Of a stretch of 64,000 bases of DNA, positions 1 to 10,833 are shown one piece after another; positions within the stretch are counted from its first letter, which is position 1; each line of letters opens with the position of its first letter. The stretch covers positions 6,356,850-6,420,849 of the forward strand of contig OW285197.1 in the NCBI GenBank assembly GCA_935421135.1. The letters are read 5' to 3'. The notes beneath the pieces are model-generated. The model saw nothing but the letters and a program-made list of their open reading frames with translations, was not told the origin of the DNA and did not search any database. The position numbers and the translations under genes are program-made. Source of the DNA: Bugulina stolonifera. Lineage: Eukaryota > Bryozoa > Gymnolaemata > Cheilostomatida > Bugulidae.

Positions 1-202
1 AATTAATACTAAATACACTGTGAAAATGAATTATTCCCGCAGCAATCAGTCAATTACTATTGTTAAGTTTAAAATGAGCAGAAAACGTAAAATAGTAATA
101 CTATTCTGAATATTGAGTCACTCTGTGAATACAATGTCAAGCTGTGTAAATTTGTGCAGCACAAAACTCTTTGACACCTGTTAATACTGCACCAAGTTGA
201 AC

Positions 203-1141
203 TCATTTGTTCTCTTTTCTATGTTTTGCCTCCTTGTGACGTCTCAGATGACTTAGTCGTATGGTACTGTAGTCACACATTGTACATTTGTGTGGTTTCT
301 CCGCTGCATGTATCTTCTGATGAGCGCTGAGATTACATTTAATGTTACTCTTGTAGTCACAGTCAGGACATGCAAACACCTTCTCAATATTGTGTGTCAG
401 TTCATGAGATTTCAAGGATGTATTTGAGGTGAATTTCGAGCCACATTCACTGCAAATAAAGGGTCTTTCTCCAGAATGAGTTCGCATGTGCACCTCAAGA
501 TTTTGTTTCCTAGCAGACTGATAGTCACATTGTGAACATTTGTGTGGTTTATCTTCGGTATGAATTCGCTCATGCAGCTGTAAATCAGCTTTTGTGCTAT
601 AATGTCTTTGGCATTGGGGGCACACAAAGTTTTTTTCTGGTGTATGCTTTCTTAGAATGTGATTTTTTAGGTTGAATTTCCACTTGATTGTAGAAGTGCA
701 TTCAGCACACTGAAACGGTCCAGCTTTTACAATAAATTCCTTTTCTGAGTTTCTCTTCCTTGTGTCAGCAACCTCTACTTGTGCACTCGCATATGTTTCT
801 TGAGAGAGTTCCAATTTAAAATATTCATCTTCTTCATCGTAATAGGTTCTCCTTAAGTCACTGCCTCCTACACTACCACTTTCGTACAAATCAGGCTTTA
901 CATTGGTGGCAGCCAATGTCATGTTATGGCCTTTGTTTAAGTCTGCCCGCCCATTTGCTTCGTCAATTAGCTCGTCAGCAAAATCTTGATTGACTCCGAC
1001 TGTTTCAGCTTGACTGACAAAAGTCTTTTCCAACTCTGAGCCTTTTAAATAATCTTCATCCAACACAGTCATTGCCTTCATCTTCGGGTCTTCAACGTTT
1101 CCATCTCTCACTTTGCGGTTAATTTTGGCTGGAGATGCCAT
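203..1141 (-). CDS. Six-finger C2H2 zinc-finger protein (312 aa from second Met)
   Basis: The open frame ends in six C2H2 fingers, so this is probably a nuclear DNA-binding protein. Counting from the upstream in-frame Met at 1165, the fingers lie at residues 153-174, 182-202, 210-230, 238-258, 266-286 and 294-315. Most are joined by TGEKP-like linkers such as HSGERPF. The first 150 residues are acidic and low in recognisable motifs, with no KRAB, BTB or SCAN domain. I prefer the Met at 1141 (MASPAKI) because a TTTTAG splice acceptor ends one base before it on the minus strand, implying an upstream 5' UTR exon. If that acceptor is not used, translation could begin at 1165 (MYMHTYFR). A decayed paralogue lies at 4162-5125 and a fragment at about 3010-3300. 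Targets are unknown. The fingers are certain, the start is less so. Confidence 0.85.
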   Translation of the reverse strand: MASPAKINRKVRDGNVEDPKMKAMTVLDEDYLKGSELEKTFVSQAETVGVNQDFADELIDEANGRADLNKGHNMTLAATNVKPDLYESGSVGGSDLRRTYYDEEDEYFKLELSQETYASAQVEVADTRKRNSEKEFIVKAGPFQCAECTSTIKWKFNLKNHILRKHTPEKNFVCPQCQRHYSTKADLQLHERIHTEDKPHKCSQCDYQSARKQNLEVHMRTHSGERPFICSECGSKFTSNTSLKSHELTHNIEKVFACPDCDYKSNIKCNLSAHQKIHAAEKPHKCTMCDYSTIRLSHLRRHKEAKHRKENK

Positions 1142-1189
1142 TCTAAAATATGTGTGCATGTACATGTAGTTCAGCTAAGTAAACTAAAT

Positions 1190-1620
1190 ATTGCTACTTG
1201 ATTGCACGCAGCGTTGCCTCCTTGAGACCTCTTAATACTGCAGCAGCTGTCATGTACTGTTGTCTATTTCTGTGAACAGCTGATATTAATCTCCTAGCAT
1301 ATCGGTGACATTGCCTGGTGCCCAATGCCATGGCTTTTAGCCCAACATATTAAATCTTTCATGCAGCTGGTAGATTATTTTCTTGATGCAAACACAGCCT
1401 ATATCATGTGTGAAAAAATGTATCTCGCCCCCACCCCCAAACATGTCTCATGTTTCACAAGTTGGAAACTTTTATTGATGCAGGCTGTCTATATTAGAGA
1501 TGATGATCCAGTACCCACAAATGTCACCAACATTCTGGTAGTCTATCCACATATACAACAACATCAACTTCCATCACAAGTCATGTCTCAAGGAATAGTT
1601 ACAATAGTTACCTTTTGAGG
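1190..1620. repeat. Upstream flank shared with the zinc-finger paralogue
   Basis: The region upstream of the 203-1141 gene is similar to about 5165-5500, upstream of the decayed paralogue. Shared landmarks are GTGAACAGCTGA, TTGTGACATTGC-type tracts and ACAACATCAACTTCCATCACA. The small open frame inside (1325-1618) is not conserved as a frame in the second copy, so I treat the stretch as non-coding: promoter, 5' UTR or first intron. The duplication therefore copied regulatory DNA as well as the exon. Confidence 0.6.
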
Positions 1621-2453
1621 GTCGATCCTGATATAGTAGGGATCAGTTGTGTTCTCTGCAGGCCCAATCCTGACAATATCATTGGGATTCAAATTACTTG
1701 GCTACTTTGCTTAGTTGTTTAATTCTACAGTAAAGTGAAATTAATATTCTGAAAACTTTAGCTTTTAAATTGTATGGATAATCTGATTGACAAACGATAT
1801 TTGGGTAATTCAATAGCTGATTACTTAACTGTAGCAAACCAGCCCCAACTGCACTGAGCTTAAAATCAGTTAGCAACATCAGATACTCTAGGCATATAAG
1901 TTTTGAATATTTTTGATGTGGAATTTATGGGGAAAGGACATGAGCATGATGTGAAAATAAAATGCTGTAAGAGCAAAAGAAGACAACTCCAAATAAGGTT
2001 GCTAACATTAGAAATCAAAATTACATTCATCCCAAACCCCAACCACTAACCAAAAGATTTTTTTACGTATAGCTCTTCTTTATTTTAGGTGCTCTAACAT
2101 TAGTTGAGGTTGTCTTCATGTCTTGCCTTTTACCGCCACCCTAATATTACAGTTTCGCATAATATTGTCATACATTAGAAATATTATCTGCTAACAGAAG
2201 GCTTATATGTTGATTTGAAGGAGTAGTCAATGTTTCCTAAGAAAATATGAAATTCAAAGTGTCATATTGTGTTAAGATGTATTTCACTAATTGCATTCAT
2301 TGATACCAAATGCATATATTACAGTGTCCATGTATATTATGGTGTAAACCTCCGATATTGACTTCTCTATTGTGATGGTGTTGACTTGATAGCAGCATAA
2401 TCATACACCTGCATCTACATGTCCTCACTGCTGTCCTCACTAATGTACAGTAT
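1621..2453. other. Intergenic, no gene seen
   Basis: AT-rich sequence with only short chance frames. Its right part (about 2290-2420, with ATGGTGTTGACTTGATA) resembles about 5960-6050 (GGATGTTGACTTGATAACA), so the zinc-finger duplication extends through here. No regulatory element could be assigned. Confidence 0.5.
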
Positions 2454-2690
2454 TGTAATGCTTTGTGCTTATAGGACTTCATATATGCTGGTGTTAGCAC
2501 GAGTGTGGGAAGCGCTTGGTAGTGGTAGTGGACTGCCAAGTTGTACTTTCACCATTACATAAAGAGTGCACAGTTATGTAAGCTCTTATAGGTATTGCAG
2601 AAGATGTAGGCCAATGCTTAGACTCATTAAAGAGTCAAGGGTCGATGACTTAGATTTAGTAAGAGTTTAGGAAGTGTCTACGATGGAAAG
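2454..2690 (+). mobile_element. LTR-like repeat fragment, copy 1 (TGTAATG family)
   Basis: Begins TGTAATGCTTTGTGCTTA and is similar over about 230 bp to 52814-53030 and over about 110 bp to 6276-6385. Shared landmarks are GTTAGCACGAGTGTGG, AAGCGCTTGGTAGTGG and GGCCAATGCTTAGACTCATTAAAGAG. The TG start fits a retrotransposon LTR end, but no CA end, primer-binding site or coding region is visible here, so this is a truncated or solo piece. Its position relative to the zinc-finger gene matches copy 2, so it was probably duplicated with the gene. Confidence 0.55.
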
Positions 2691-3009
2691 GGAACGCAGG
2701 CCTAATGCTTAGGCTCATTTAGGAGCCAACAATCTATTAATGTTCGAGGTTTGCTCATGTATACTCATCAAGTAAGGAACTTATGCAAGTATGATGACGA
2801 GCTTGGGCACTAAAGGTCTAGGAGACCAAGGCTGGGACTGACTGCCTGCAAGAGTAAGGCTCTGTAAGTTGAGTTAGGAGATATTATTGTTTTATTAGAG
2901 TGTAATCGACAGCTGATTAGGCGTAGAAAATGTGCTGACTTATAATATATGACTCACATTTCCGGCGAAAAAGGTCCACAAGGTATCGTCTTCGGAAACT
3001 TCGGAACAA

Positions 3010-3300
3010 TACACTAACTTTGTGCTATAATGTCTTTGGCATTGAAGGCACACAGAGTTTTTCACTGGATGTCTTCTTAGAATGTGATTTTGTAGTTTCC
3101 ATTTGGATGTAAAGTTGCACTGAGGACACTGAATGAGTTCAGCTCATACATGTACATTTAATTCATTTTCAGAATTTCTCTTTCAAGGATAAAAATACCA
3201 TACCCATAAATGTTGCTAATACTCTGGCTTTTAGTGTTTACAACAGAATCAACTTCTCTCACATAATATGAGGTGTAATCACAGCGTATTGTTAAACATC
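3010..3300 (-). pseudogene. Fragment of a third C2H2 zinc-finger gene copy
   Basis: Positions 3015-3190 match the finger 2 to finger 1 part of the 203-1141 gene (compare 595-760; both carry TGTGCTATAATGTCTTTGGCATTG). From about 3190 the similarity jumps to DNA upstream of the gene (compare 1500-1600, CCCATAAATGTTGCTAATACTCTGG). Roughly 740 bp, including the start codon and acidic N-terminus, is missing between these blocks. No open frame survives. This is a relic of a tandem copy with an internal deletion. Confidence 0.75.
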
Positions 3301-4161
3301 AACCAGTCCACAGCATTTCTACTAATAAATTCCAGTGTTTGCTGATGGAATTTGAAGTTCAAAGCTGTGGCTATCGTTACTTATTACATTATTGCAAACT
3401 TTTGATCGTCAATATTTGTGCACTAAACTAGAGTTACATGTATGTACATTATATTCAATTAGATGAGTTGGTTAATACAACATGTAAACTTAATATGTAA
3501 TGAATAATAGCACCATGAGCAATGGGTATGTGCAGTGTACATTGTATATAGACATTGTGTCAGAGAATGCATGTCCTGGTTTGAACGGGAGTTCATTATC
3601 AGTCTACAAAGGAACAAGACATTGCTGGATTAATGTCTAATTTACCATGACTGCGTTCTAGTCATTGGATGTATATTTCTGCAAAGAAATTAATTTGTGA
3701 ATTAGCAAAAACTACGAATTGCATCACTCATTTCAGTTCATGACTATAATATTGTGGATGTAAATGTTTTACAACTTCAAACAGTTCTATAAAACTTAAA
3801 ACTGTCCAGGCAAGCATACAAGTGAAACTTTTGGATGCAACGGCCGGTACACTAGCTTTGTTTTAAAGAGACAGGTACAGTTAGGCATACAAAATTCAGT
3901 AAACTCCACTAATATTGCTAAAAACATCTAAAATGCAGACACGGCCATGTACACGCACATGTATGTGTGAATTGATAGACAGAGTATATTGACGTTACTA
4001 GAATGGTTAAAAAACTGCTAGAGTTCATAAGAGTCACAAAAAATAAATCTAAGTTAAATACATAATGAAGCTGCAATCACTAGCGAAATCCTGAAGTTTT
4101 ACAATAGACAGTAGCTTACATTGTATGGGTAATGGTAAAATATTTATAAAATGACACTACC
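3301..4161. other. Intergenic between zinc-finger copies
   Basis: AT-rich sequence without an open frame of note and without repeats that I could link elsewhere in the window. It would be the 3' flank of the minus-strand copy at 4162-5125. Confidence 0.5.
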
Positions 4162-5125
4162 TCAAGCTCTTAACACTTTGTAGACTGACAACGAGTAATC
4201 TTGTCTATGTCTTTTTTCCATGTGGCGATTCAGACTAGTCGCATGCTTGGTTTCAAAGTCACAGTCATATTGCACATTTGAATGATTTCTCTGCTGCATG
4301 CTTCTTTCGATGAGTGTTGAGATTACTTCTGCTGTTGCTCTTATAGTCACAGTCAGGGCATGCAAACACCTTCTCAACATTGTGTGTCAGTTTGTGAACT
4401 TTCAAGTACTTATTTGATGCAAATATTGAGCCACATTCACTGCAAATAAAGGGTCTTTCTCCAGAATGAGTTCGCATGTGCACTTCAAGATCTTTTCTTC
4501 TGATTGACTGATACTCACACCGCGTACATTTGTGTGGTTTATCTTCATCATGGACTCGCTCATGCCGCTGTAGATCACCTTTTGTGCTGAAATATCTTTG
4601 GCATAGTGGACATGGATAATTCTTCATGGATGTATGTTTTCTTAGTATGTGATCTTGTAGGCTAGATTTTCTGGTGAAAGCAAAACTGCACTCTGGACAC
4701 TGAAACCGGTTAGTTTTTGCAACAAGTTCTTTTTCAGAACTTATCTTACTTGTTCCAGCAAAATTTCCTTGTGCGCTTGCATATGTTTCTTGAGAGTAAT
4801 CTAATTTAAAATATTCAATTTTTTCATTACCATAAGTTTTTCCTAGGCTACTGCCTCCTACCGCACCACCTTCATCCAAATCATGTTGGACTTTTGTAGC
4901 AGCTGCTCTCGAATTATCGGCATTATCTAGGTACCCTGGTTCATTCATTTCACCAAACCCTGTATCAGCAAACTCTCCATTGGCTTCTGTTGACTGAGTC
5001 TGATTCACAGAGGCTTCTTTCAAATTTGAGCTATTTAAGCAATCGCCATCAGACACAGCGGCTGTTTTCATCTCAGAATCTCCAGCACTCTTTTCCAAAA
5101 CACTAATTTTAGCTTGAGATGATAT
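4162..5125 (-). pseudogene. Decayed paralogue of the six-finger C2H2 gene
   Basis: Clearly homologous to the gene at 203-1141 along its length (acidic N-terminus, SQETYASAQ motif, fingers 1-5 intact). Three lesions stand out. The codon aligned with the start ATG is ATA at 5125-5123. The splice acceptor TTTTAG before the start in copy 1 reads TTGTAA here. In finger 6, four extra bases (around 4265-4272) after the first finger cysteine shift the frame into an immediate TGA, while the second half of finger 6 (CDFETKHATSLNRHMEKRH) continues in another frame to 4162. The longest frame opens with TTG at 5098; the first in-frame ATG is nine codons further in. A five-finger protein from that ATG is conceivable, but loss of start, acceptor and last finger together favours a pseudogene. 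Confidence 0.75.
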
Positions 5126-5164
5126 TTACAAAAACATATAATAGTTCATTTAATCAAACTAAAA

Positions 5165-5500
5165 TTTGCTACTTGATTTCGTGAAACCTTTTACGGATGT
5201 ATTTCCCATGAACTGTTAGAGATTGCTATGAACAGCTGAGAATAATCTTCTAGCATTTTTGTGACATTGCTCGCTTGCAGTCCAACATGGGTTTTGCTAT
5301 GTAAGCTAGCAGACATTTCCTTGATGCTGGCACAGCTTACAATATTGAGGAAACAATGCGCTGTACCTCCCCAGCTCTAAACATACAGGCCTTTCTGGTG
5401 CAACAGTTAATGCAGGCTGTGCTTATATTAGAGATAAATATCCGGTGCCCACAAACGTTCGCGGCTACTTTACTACAGCATCAACTTCCATCACATATTT
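5165..5500. repeat. Upstream flank of decayed copy, duplicated
   Basis: Second copy of the flank described at 1190-1620. It marks the extent of the segmental duplication. No coding frame. Confidence 0.55.
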
Positions 5501-5609
5501 TAATGAATAATTATATAAAGTGTTTATAAAGTATTGCTGAAGAAAAATCAGGGATAAAATTTATTTAATATCATAGTGTTGTTATATTTTTTCTTTATTA
5601 AGAAGATTA

Positions 5610-5838
5610 GGCATGTTCAGATATTGCACTGTTAAAACTTACAAATAGCAGTCTGCGGCAATAAAAATTCATGTTATTCAATAATAGAGCTCTAGCTATA
5701 ATGCAAGGGTAGGCATGCCTGGTAATAATATTTATTGCTAACAACGGGGGTTCCCCTTCAAAGCCAGCATTAGTCACACCCGAACGCGCAAGCTGTGTTA
5801 GTAATATGAATTAGTAGAGTTTCCGAAAACAAGACGCC
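5610..5838 (+). mobile_element. MITE family M1, copy 1
   Basis: About 229 bp, starting GGCATGTTCAGATATTG after TTA and ending TTTCCGAAAACAAGACGCC before TAT. The interior (AAATAGCAGTCTGCGGCAATAA, GGCATGCCTGGTAATAATA, CCCTTCAAAGC, GCATTAGTCAC) matches copies at 20613, 29990, 34378 and 51170. No coding capacity. The TTA flank and GGCRTRTTC inverted ends suggest a non-autonomous PIF/Harbinger-type element. Confidence 0.7.
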
Positions 5839-6275
5839 TATTGTCTACTCAGCAGAAAGTCTAGCGTGCTAATCTGACAGATTGATCAATATTTTGTGAG
5901 TAGTAACATGGAAACCAAAGCTTCTTGCTGTGAGGAAATTTAAAATTTCTAATTCAACTATTGATATTAAATGCAAGCATGCAAAATGTACATGATGGAG
6001 TGATCTGGTATGGATGACTGCATTAGAAGGATGTTGACTTGATAACAGTACTGCACTATTTTCACTTCAATGTGTACATGGAATTGACTTATTGCGAGGA
6101 AATCTAACTTTATAAAAGAAAATAAGTATTTCAATACGTGTCTTACTAATTACGGTAAATAAAACAAGTCTGTAAATTAAATTCTAAGGATTTACATGGG
6201 TATATAATTTCCAGCGAATAAAAGCTGTATGGACAACATTGTATGCGCAACATTACTGCGCTTCATAAGGTGTAT

Positions 6276-6385
6276 TGTAATGTTTTGCGCTTAGGATTTC
6301 ACATGGGTGCCGATGTTAGCACGAGTGTGGAAAGCGCTTGGTAGTGGGCTGCCAAGATAACTTCCATACATCACATACCAATTTT
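6276..6385 (+). mobile_element. LTR-like repeat fragment, copy 2 (TGTAATG family)
   Basis: Begins TGTAATGTTTTGCGCTTAGG and shares GTGCCGATGTTAGCACGAGT and AAGCGCTTGGTAGTGGGCTG with copies at 2454 and 52814. Similarity fades after about 110 bp. It lies about 1.15 kb upstream of the decayed zinc-finger copy; copy 1 lies about 1.3 kb upstream of the intact gene. Confidence 0.5.
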
Positions 6386-7178
6386 GTATGTGGAAATTAA
6401 ACAGTGTAAGAAGTTTCCATCGCCGAGACGTCAGAATTCTACCTTTGTCCAAGATTCAGTGGGTCGCTTACCTGATATATTTTAGCAGGGTTGAAGATAA
6501 TAAAAACAAAAATCGTGATGGTTTATGTTACCTACTGTAAGTCCTACACAGAAACCAAATTGGTACCCCATATGGAGGATACAGCTGCGAAGCCTGATGT
6601 TCAAGACAGTGATACTGATATGGCTAAACCAATACATTGATTGGTGTAAGCAATTAATTTTTAAAATAATATGTACAATGTACTATATAATACTATTTTA
6701 TTACCCGTAATAAAACTCTGCCAATTCTGAAGATTGCATAAAGCATTGCATAGATAGATAAAAAGTTCACTTGGGTAACTAGTGACACGCAGAGGCTGAT
6801 AGGAAGATTTGAAACTGCAAAGAAAGTAAGACTCTTACCATAACCAACTAATATCTACATGTACCACTGCTGTTGTTGCCGCGTAGATAAAAATATGCAT
6901 TGCAAACATAAGAATGTCTTCTACGCAGAAAATAAATTCATGGAATATCAACTTGTTTGCTGTGACAACCAAGAAAGAAAAATCTTGAGTTTGCTTAAAC
7001 ATCCTGGAGAAAAACAATAGACTTGGGTCGTCATTAGATTCTGCATTTTAGATAATACAATCATGTACCCTACAGGTACATTTGTACATGCATCAATAAC
7101 TACTAATTTTAATCAGTAATACGGGAATAGTATCATTATTGTAAACAAGTAGAATACTCTTCTAATCAACATCAGTCA
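6386..7178. other. Intergenic, no supported gene
   Basis: Short frames only. A 39-codon frame near 6520-6640 (MVYVTYCKSYTETK...) looks mildly protein-like but has no homologue I can name. Confidence 0.4.
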
Positions 7179-7466
7179 TTGATTAATGTTCAGGACTCGG
7201 TTATTAAATACCTATATTGTACATGTATATTACGCAGTTTGAGCACATTCAACATAATGATCAAACCAATGTCGTGCCGTCTACCTTGTTGTAATGCATG
7301 TACCATTATGCTTTCCAAGAGAGGGACAGTGGATAAACCAATATTTGACAGTTTTCGTCAAAACCACCCATTTATTTCTAAATGCACTACTGCAGTAGTT
7401 ATTGCTTTACATAATTTTTATATGATGCTTGATGAAAGTAACTTGCCACCCGACGAAAAGCGTTAA
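7179..7466 (+). pseudogene. Possible PIF/Harbinger transposase C-terminal remnant
   Basis: The frame ends PIFDSFRQNHPFISKCTTAVVIALHNFYMML. The KC-x-A-x4-ALHNF pattern resembles the C-terminal helix of PIF/Harbinger (DDE_Tnp_4 type) nucleases, where a ...CCVLHNF... motif is typical. The catalytic DDE core is not visible upstream, so it would be only a fossil. The N-terminal part of the frame looks random. Low-confidence call based on one motif. It is of interest because the M1 MITEs here carry Harbinger-like TTA duplications. Confidence 0.3.
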
Positions 7467-8328
7467 TATTTGTTTGCAGAAAAGTTCTAAATAGAATTAA
7501 TTTTGTACAAATTTAATTATATTTACGATCAAAATAGTGGTTTAAAATAATCTTATGATAACACAATCATGTAGTGGTTATTACATTTGCATGCATATCT
7601 GCATATTTATTTTTATGAACATAGAATGAGTTTCTACTTTTTTTGTAGGTTGATCCTGGAACCCTAACACCATAGCATCCTGGAATCAAACTCTTGAATT
7701 TACATGACTTGTTCTGTATAAAATTATATACAAATATTGATTATTTTTAATTAAGTACTGGTGTAGTCATATCTTTTATTATCTACCCTTTAACTTTACT
7801 CTGGTAGGACTATTAGAAGTTTTCGGACAGTTAAATTTGCATGTTACCCATCATCAGTCAATCATGCCATTTGTGTCTTTTTTGCATTATATTCCTACTT
7901 GACCAAAAATATAAATAACATAACTAACATGAATGTGTGAGTGCCTTGTGAGTTTGGCTTGTAAATGAGAGCATTCCAGCTCAGTATTTAAGGAAACTCA
8001 AAACCATTGCTTTATTTTGTCAAAATAAATTATTAAAAAGTTTCCATTGTACAATGCACATGTACATAATGTACATAGCCATTGGCATTAGTGATGAAAT
8101 GAATACAAATCTAGCTTTGTTGCTAAAAGCTCGGATGGTGATGCTCCCATCTTATGAAAGCTGTTGTTGTCATTTTTACTATCAATATTGACAATACTGC
8201 ATTACCACTCGGGCCACCATCGTGCGTAGACACTAGATACAATCTACAGCATCAAGCTCTCTACAACATTGGTCTTTTCCTAAACTTTATTCATATTTAT
8301 ATGATCAATTTTAATATACATTTTAATC
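7467..8328. promoter_or_regulatory. 5' flank of the 529 aa zinc-finger gene
   Basis: AT-rich sequence upstream of the ATG at 8329. No clear TATA box or CpG cluster was assigned. Any promoter or 5' UTR exon of the zinc-finger gene should lie here, but I cannot place it. Confidence 0.3.
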
Positions 8329-9918
8329 ATGGACGACACTAACCTACGCGCAGAATGTGACATTTTCGAAGAAGTTAATTCTCAGGGAACTACCTCAGAA
8401 ATCTCAGGAACAATATTAGTTGAAACGCAAAACATTCCATCACATGAACAACATGATGAGAATTTTCCATTCACATATGATTCACGGACCCATTTAGAGA
8501 CTCGCCGCTCACTCAATAATGAGAAATGGGTTAACTGCAAGGACTGCTTCTTTAGCTGTAAAGGAAAAACTCGTCTAAGGAGACATATAAAAAGGGCACA
8601 TCCTAGCAGTATTCAGCTGACTAGAAACTTATGGGCAGGAAGCAGCTTGATGCTACGAGACAAGGAGAATGAGGAAGGAGGAGCGCATAAACACCCACTA
8701 TTTCACTACGAATCCACAAGTGCCAATGATATGAGAAGGCACGGAAGAAGAGCACATGTAATTGCAACCCATGTCCATATGCATAGTGCCTCATCGCATT
8801 CGAAGAATAGGTCTAAGGATGAATGCCAAAAAAATGTAGAAGACAAGAAGTACATTTGTGATAAGTGTGACAACCAGTACAACCATAAAACGATGAGTCA
8901 CGCTAGTAAAATGTTCAATATGTCTGAACAAAACCCAATATTAGAGCCTGAAAGTCGCTCTATTGGCCACATTCGGTCACAAAAAGGAGAAAATTTTTAC
9001 AAATGTAATCAGTGTGATTTTCAATCCAGTCTATGCATCGAGTTAAAGGTACATAAAAGAAGAGAGCATACCAATAGAGAATCCAATTTATCTACACAAA
9101 ATCCTGCACTCGAATTGGAAAACAGTTTGAGCACGATGTCTGCTGAGGACACAAGGGAGAAGCAGTACAAGTGCAATCGCTGTGACTACCAATCCAGCTG
9201 GATTGGAGATCTGCGGATACACCAAAAAGCAAAACATGGCATTCAGAGAACCATGAGAATGCCTCAATCTCAGCCTGGCACTAGCTCACGTCTCTTCCCT
9301 GAAAATAATAGGGATGAAAAGCAACACGAGTCTACGATCCATCAGTCTGGTGAAAGAAGAGGTACCATCCCCCGCTCTATACACTCATCTGGAGCAGTAA
9401 AAATGCATTCCTGCTACACTTGTAGTTCCATCTTTGTCTCTAAACATGATCTCCTTGAACATAGGCGGACTCATACTAGAGAGGAACTGACTACATGTCA
9501 GTGGTGCAACAGACGGTTTCGTACAGCTCGTGAACGTCGTGTACACATGGAAGAGCATCTGGAGGGAATACAGTTTTTTCCCTGTAGAATTTGTGGGAAA
9601 GAATACTTATGCCCCAGTAACTTGCGAACTCATGAATTTACTCACCCAGAGGTGGAGCCATACTGCTGCATATTTTGCGAGTACACCTGCAGGAGCGAAA
9701 GCAATCTAACGTTACATGTCATGAGAGTACATGCACATGAGAAAGCGCACAAATGTACGAAGTGTGATCGTGAATTTCCATCTTTTGGCGATCTACATAT
9801 CCATTTACAAGCTGAACATGAGGAGATGTTATACAAGTGTGCACAATGCGGATACCAATACAGCAGCAAACAGGAGCTTTATTCACACATAAGTAAGTTC
9901 CACGATGATTCAGAATGA
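8329..9918 (+). CDS. C2H2 zinc-finger protein, nine intact and two degenerate fingers (529 aa)
   Basis: A single uninterrupted frame, probably a nuclear DNA-binding protein. Intact C2H2 fingers start at about residues 70, 226, 282, 362, 390, 419, 447, 476 and 504. The fingers from 362 form a nearly continuous C-terminal run of six, while the N-terminal ones are isolated by 30-60 residue spacers. Two degenerate fingers are visible. Around 122-143 the expected cysteines are His122 and Phe125 although the DMRRH..RAH helix remains. Around 177-193 the cysteine pair is kept but the histidines are lost. The first 60 residues are acidic with no named repression domain. A polyadenylation signal AATAAA lies at 10329. 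It is not closely similar to the 203-1141 gene outside the finger fold. Unspliced coding is typical of many C2H2 genes, though a retrocopy is possible. Confidence 0.87.
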   Translation: MDDTNLRAECDIFEEVNSQGTTSEISGTILVETQNIPSHEQHDENFPFTYDSRTHLETRRSLNNEKWVNCKDCFFSCKGKTRLRRHIKRAHPSSIQLTRNLWAGSSLMLRDKENEEGGAHKHPLFHYESTSANDMRRHGRRAHVIATHVHMHSASSHSKNRSKDECQKNVEDKKYICDKCDNQYNHKTMSHASKMFNMSEQNPILEPESRSIGHIRSQKGENFYKCNQCDFQSSLCIELKVHKRREHTNRESNLSTQNPALELENSLSTMSAEDTREKQYKCNRCDYQSSWIGDLRIHQKAKHGIQRTMRMPQSQPGTSSRLFPENNRDEKQHESTIHQSGERRGTIPRSIHSSGAVKMHSCYTCSSIFVSKHDLLEHRRTHTREELTTCQWCNRRFRTARERRVHMEEHLEGIQFFPCRICGKEYLCPSNLRTHEFTHPEVEPYCCIFCEYTCRSESNLTLHVMRVHAHEKAHKCTKCDREFPSFGDLHIHLQAEHEEMLYKCAQCGYQYSSKQELYSHISKFHDDSE

Positions 9919-10318
9919 TGCCGATGGGATTAGTCAATATCAGATGACAGATGCACATGTGCGAATACTGCATACTTTCCATCTTTGACATGCAGAGATA
10001 TTGCAAGATACATTTTTAAATTGCTGAGTACATTGATAAGTGAAAAAACTGTTCCTCTTTCATAATTATGTACGACTATCAATTGATTCTAAGAAAATAC
10101 TGTAGATACTGCATAGTGATGTTACGATAGTCATTGTATCTAATATTGTCGATGATACAAAGTACTTCACTTTAGCCAAACTATTAAAGTTGCCAATGAT
10201 ACAATCTTAGTAGCAGTTCTTACTTATTTCAGGAATTTTACTTATTTTTGAACAAATTACACTATATATGTACATGAACATGGTGACTGTGTACATTGTA
10301 GAATACATAAAACTGTAA

Positions 10319-10442
10319 TAGTTTAGTAAATAAACTATGGAAACTAAATACTATATTATTATAAGTGTTACTTACATGTAGTTTAGTAAATGACCATGAT
10401 ATCTAAATCTTGCAATATTATAATATAAAGTGTTACTTCATG
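10319..10442. repeat. Two-unit tandem duplication of about 60 bp
   Basis: TAGTTTAGTAAAT...AAGTGTTACTTACATG is followed directly by a diverged second unit TAGTTTAGTAAATGACC...AAGTGTTACTTCATG. It is non-coding and lies in the 3' flank of the zinc-finger gene. Confidence 0.65.
10329..10334 (+). terminator. Candidate polyadenylation signal AATAAA
   Basis: Canonical hexamer 411 bp after the stop of the 529 aa zinc-finger gene. It is the first good candidate on that strand, but unproven. Confidence 0.35.
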
Positions 10443-10833
10443 TAAATGCACAATGTAGTTGAAAAAAATCTAACATTTTTATCCTTATTGAAGGTGAAGT
10501 ACATCAACAGAGCTACATGTAAAGCACCTGCTGAGACATGAACAACTCATAATAAATGCAGTTCTACTATTAAATAACATGATTATATTTATGCAAGTCA
10601 TGACTTGAACAAACTCAGTTATTAGATCAACCATACCTACAATGTAGGTGTGTGTTACAGACAAGTCACTATAGGGCTGACGATGCTCACCAAAGCATAC
10701 TATGAAATACCGTAATTAATATCTTTGAGCATAATGCTAGAAAATGTGAATTAGTTTACAAATCTGTTATGTGAACTAAAAGGACAAAAAATTACCAGTT
10801 TGACCTCTTTCTATTAATACCAGATAGGAAAGC

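Noticed and set aside
1325..1618. 97 aa plus-strand frame
   Set aside because: The duplicated copies near 3200 and 5400 do not keep the frame, so it is not under coding constraint.
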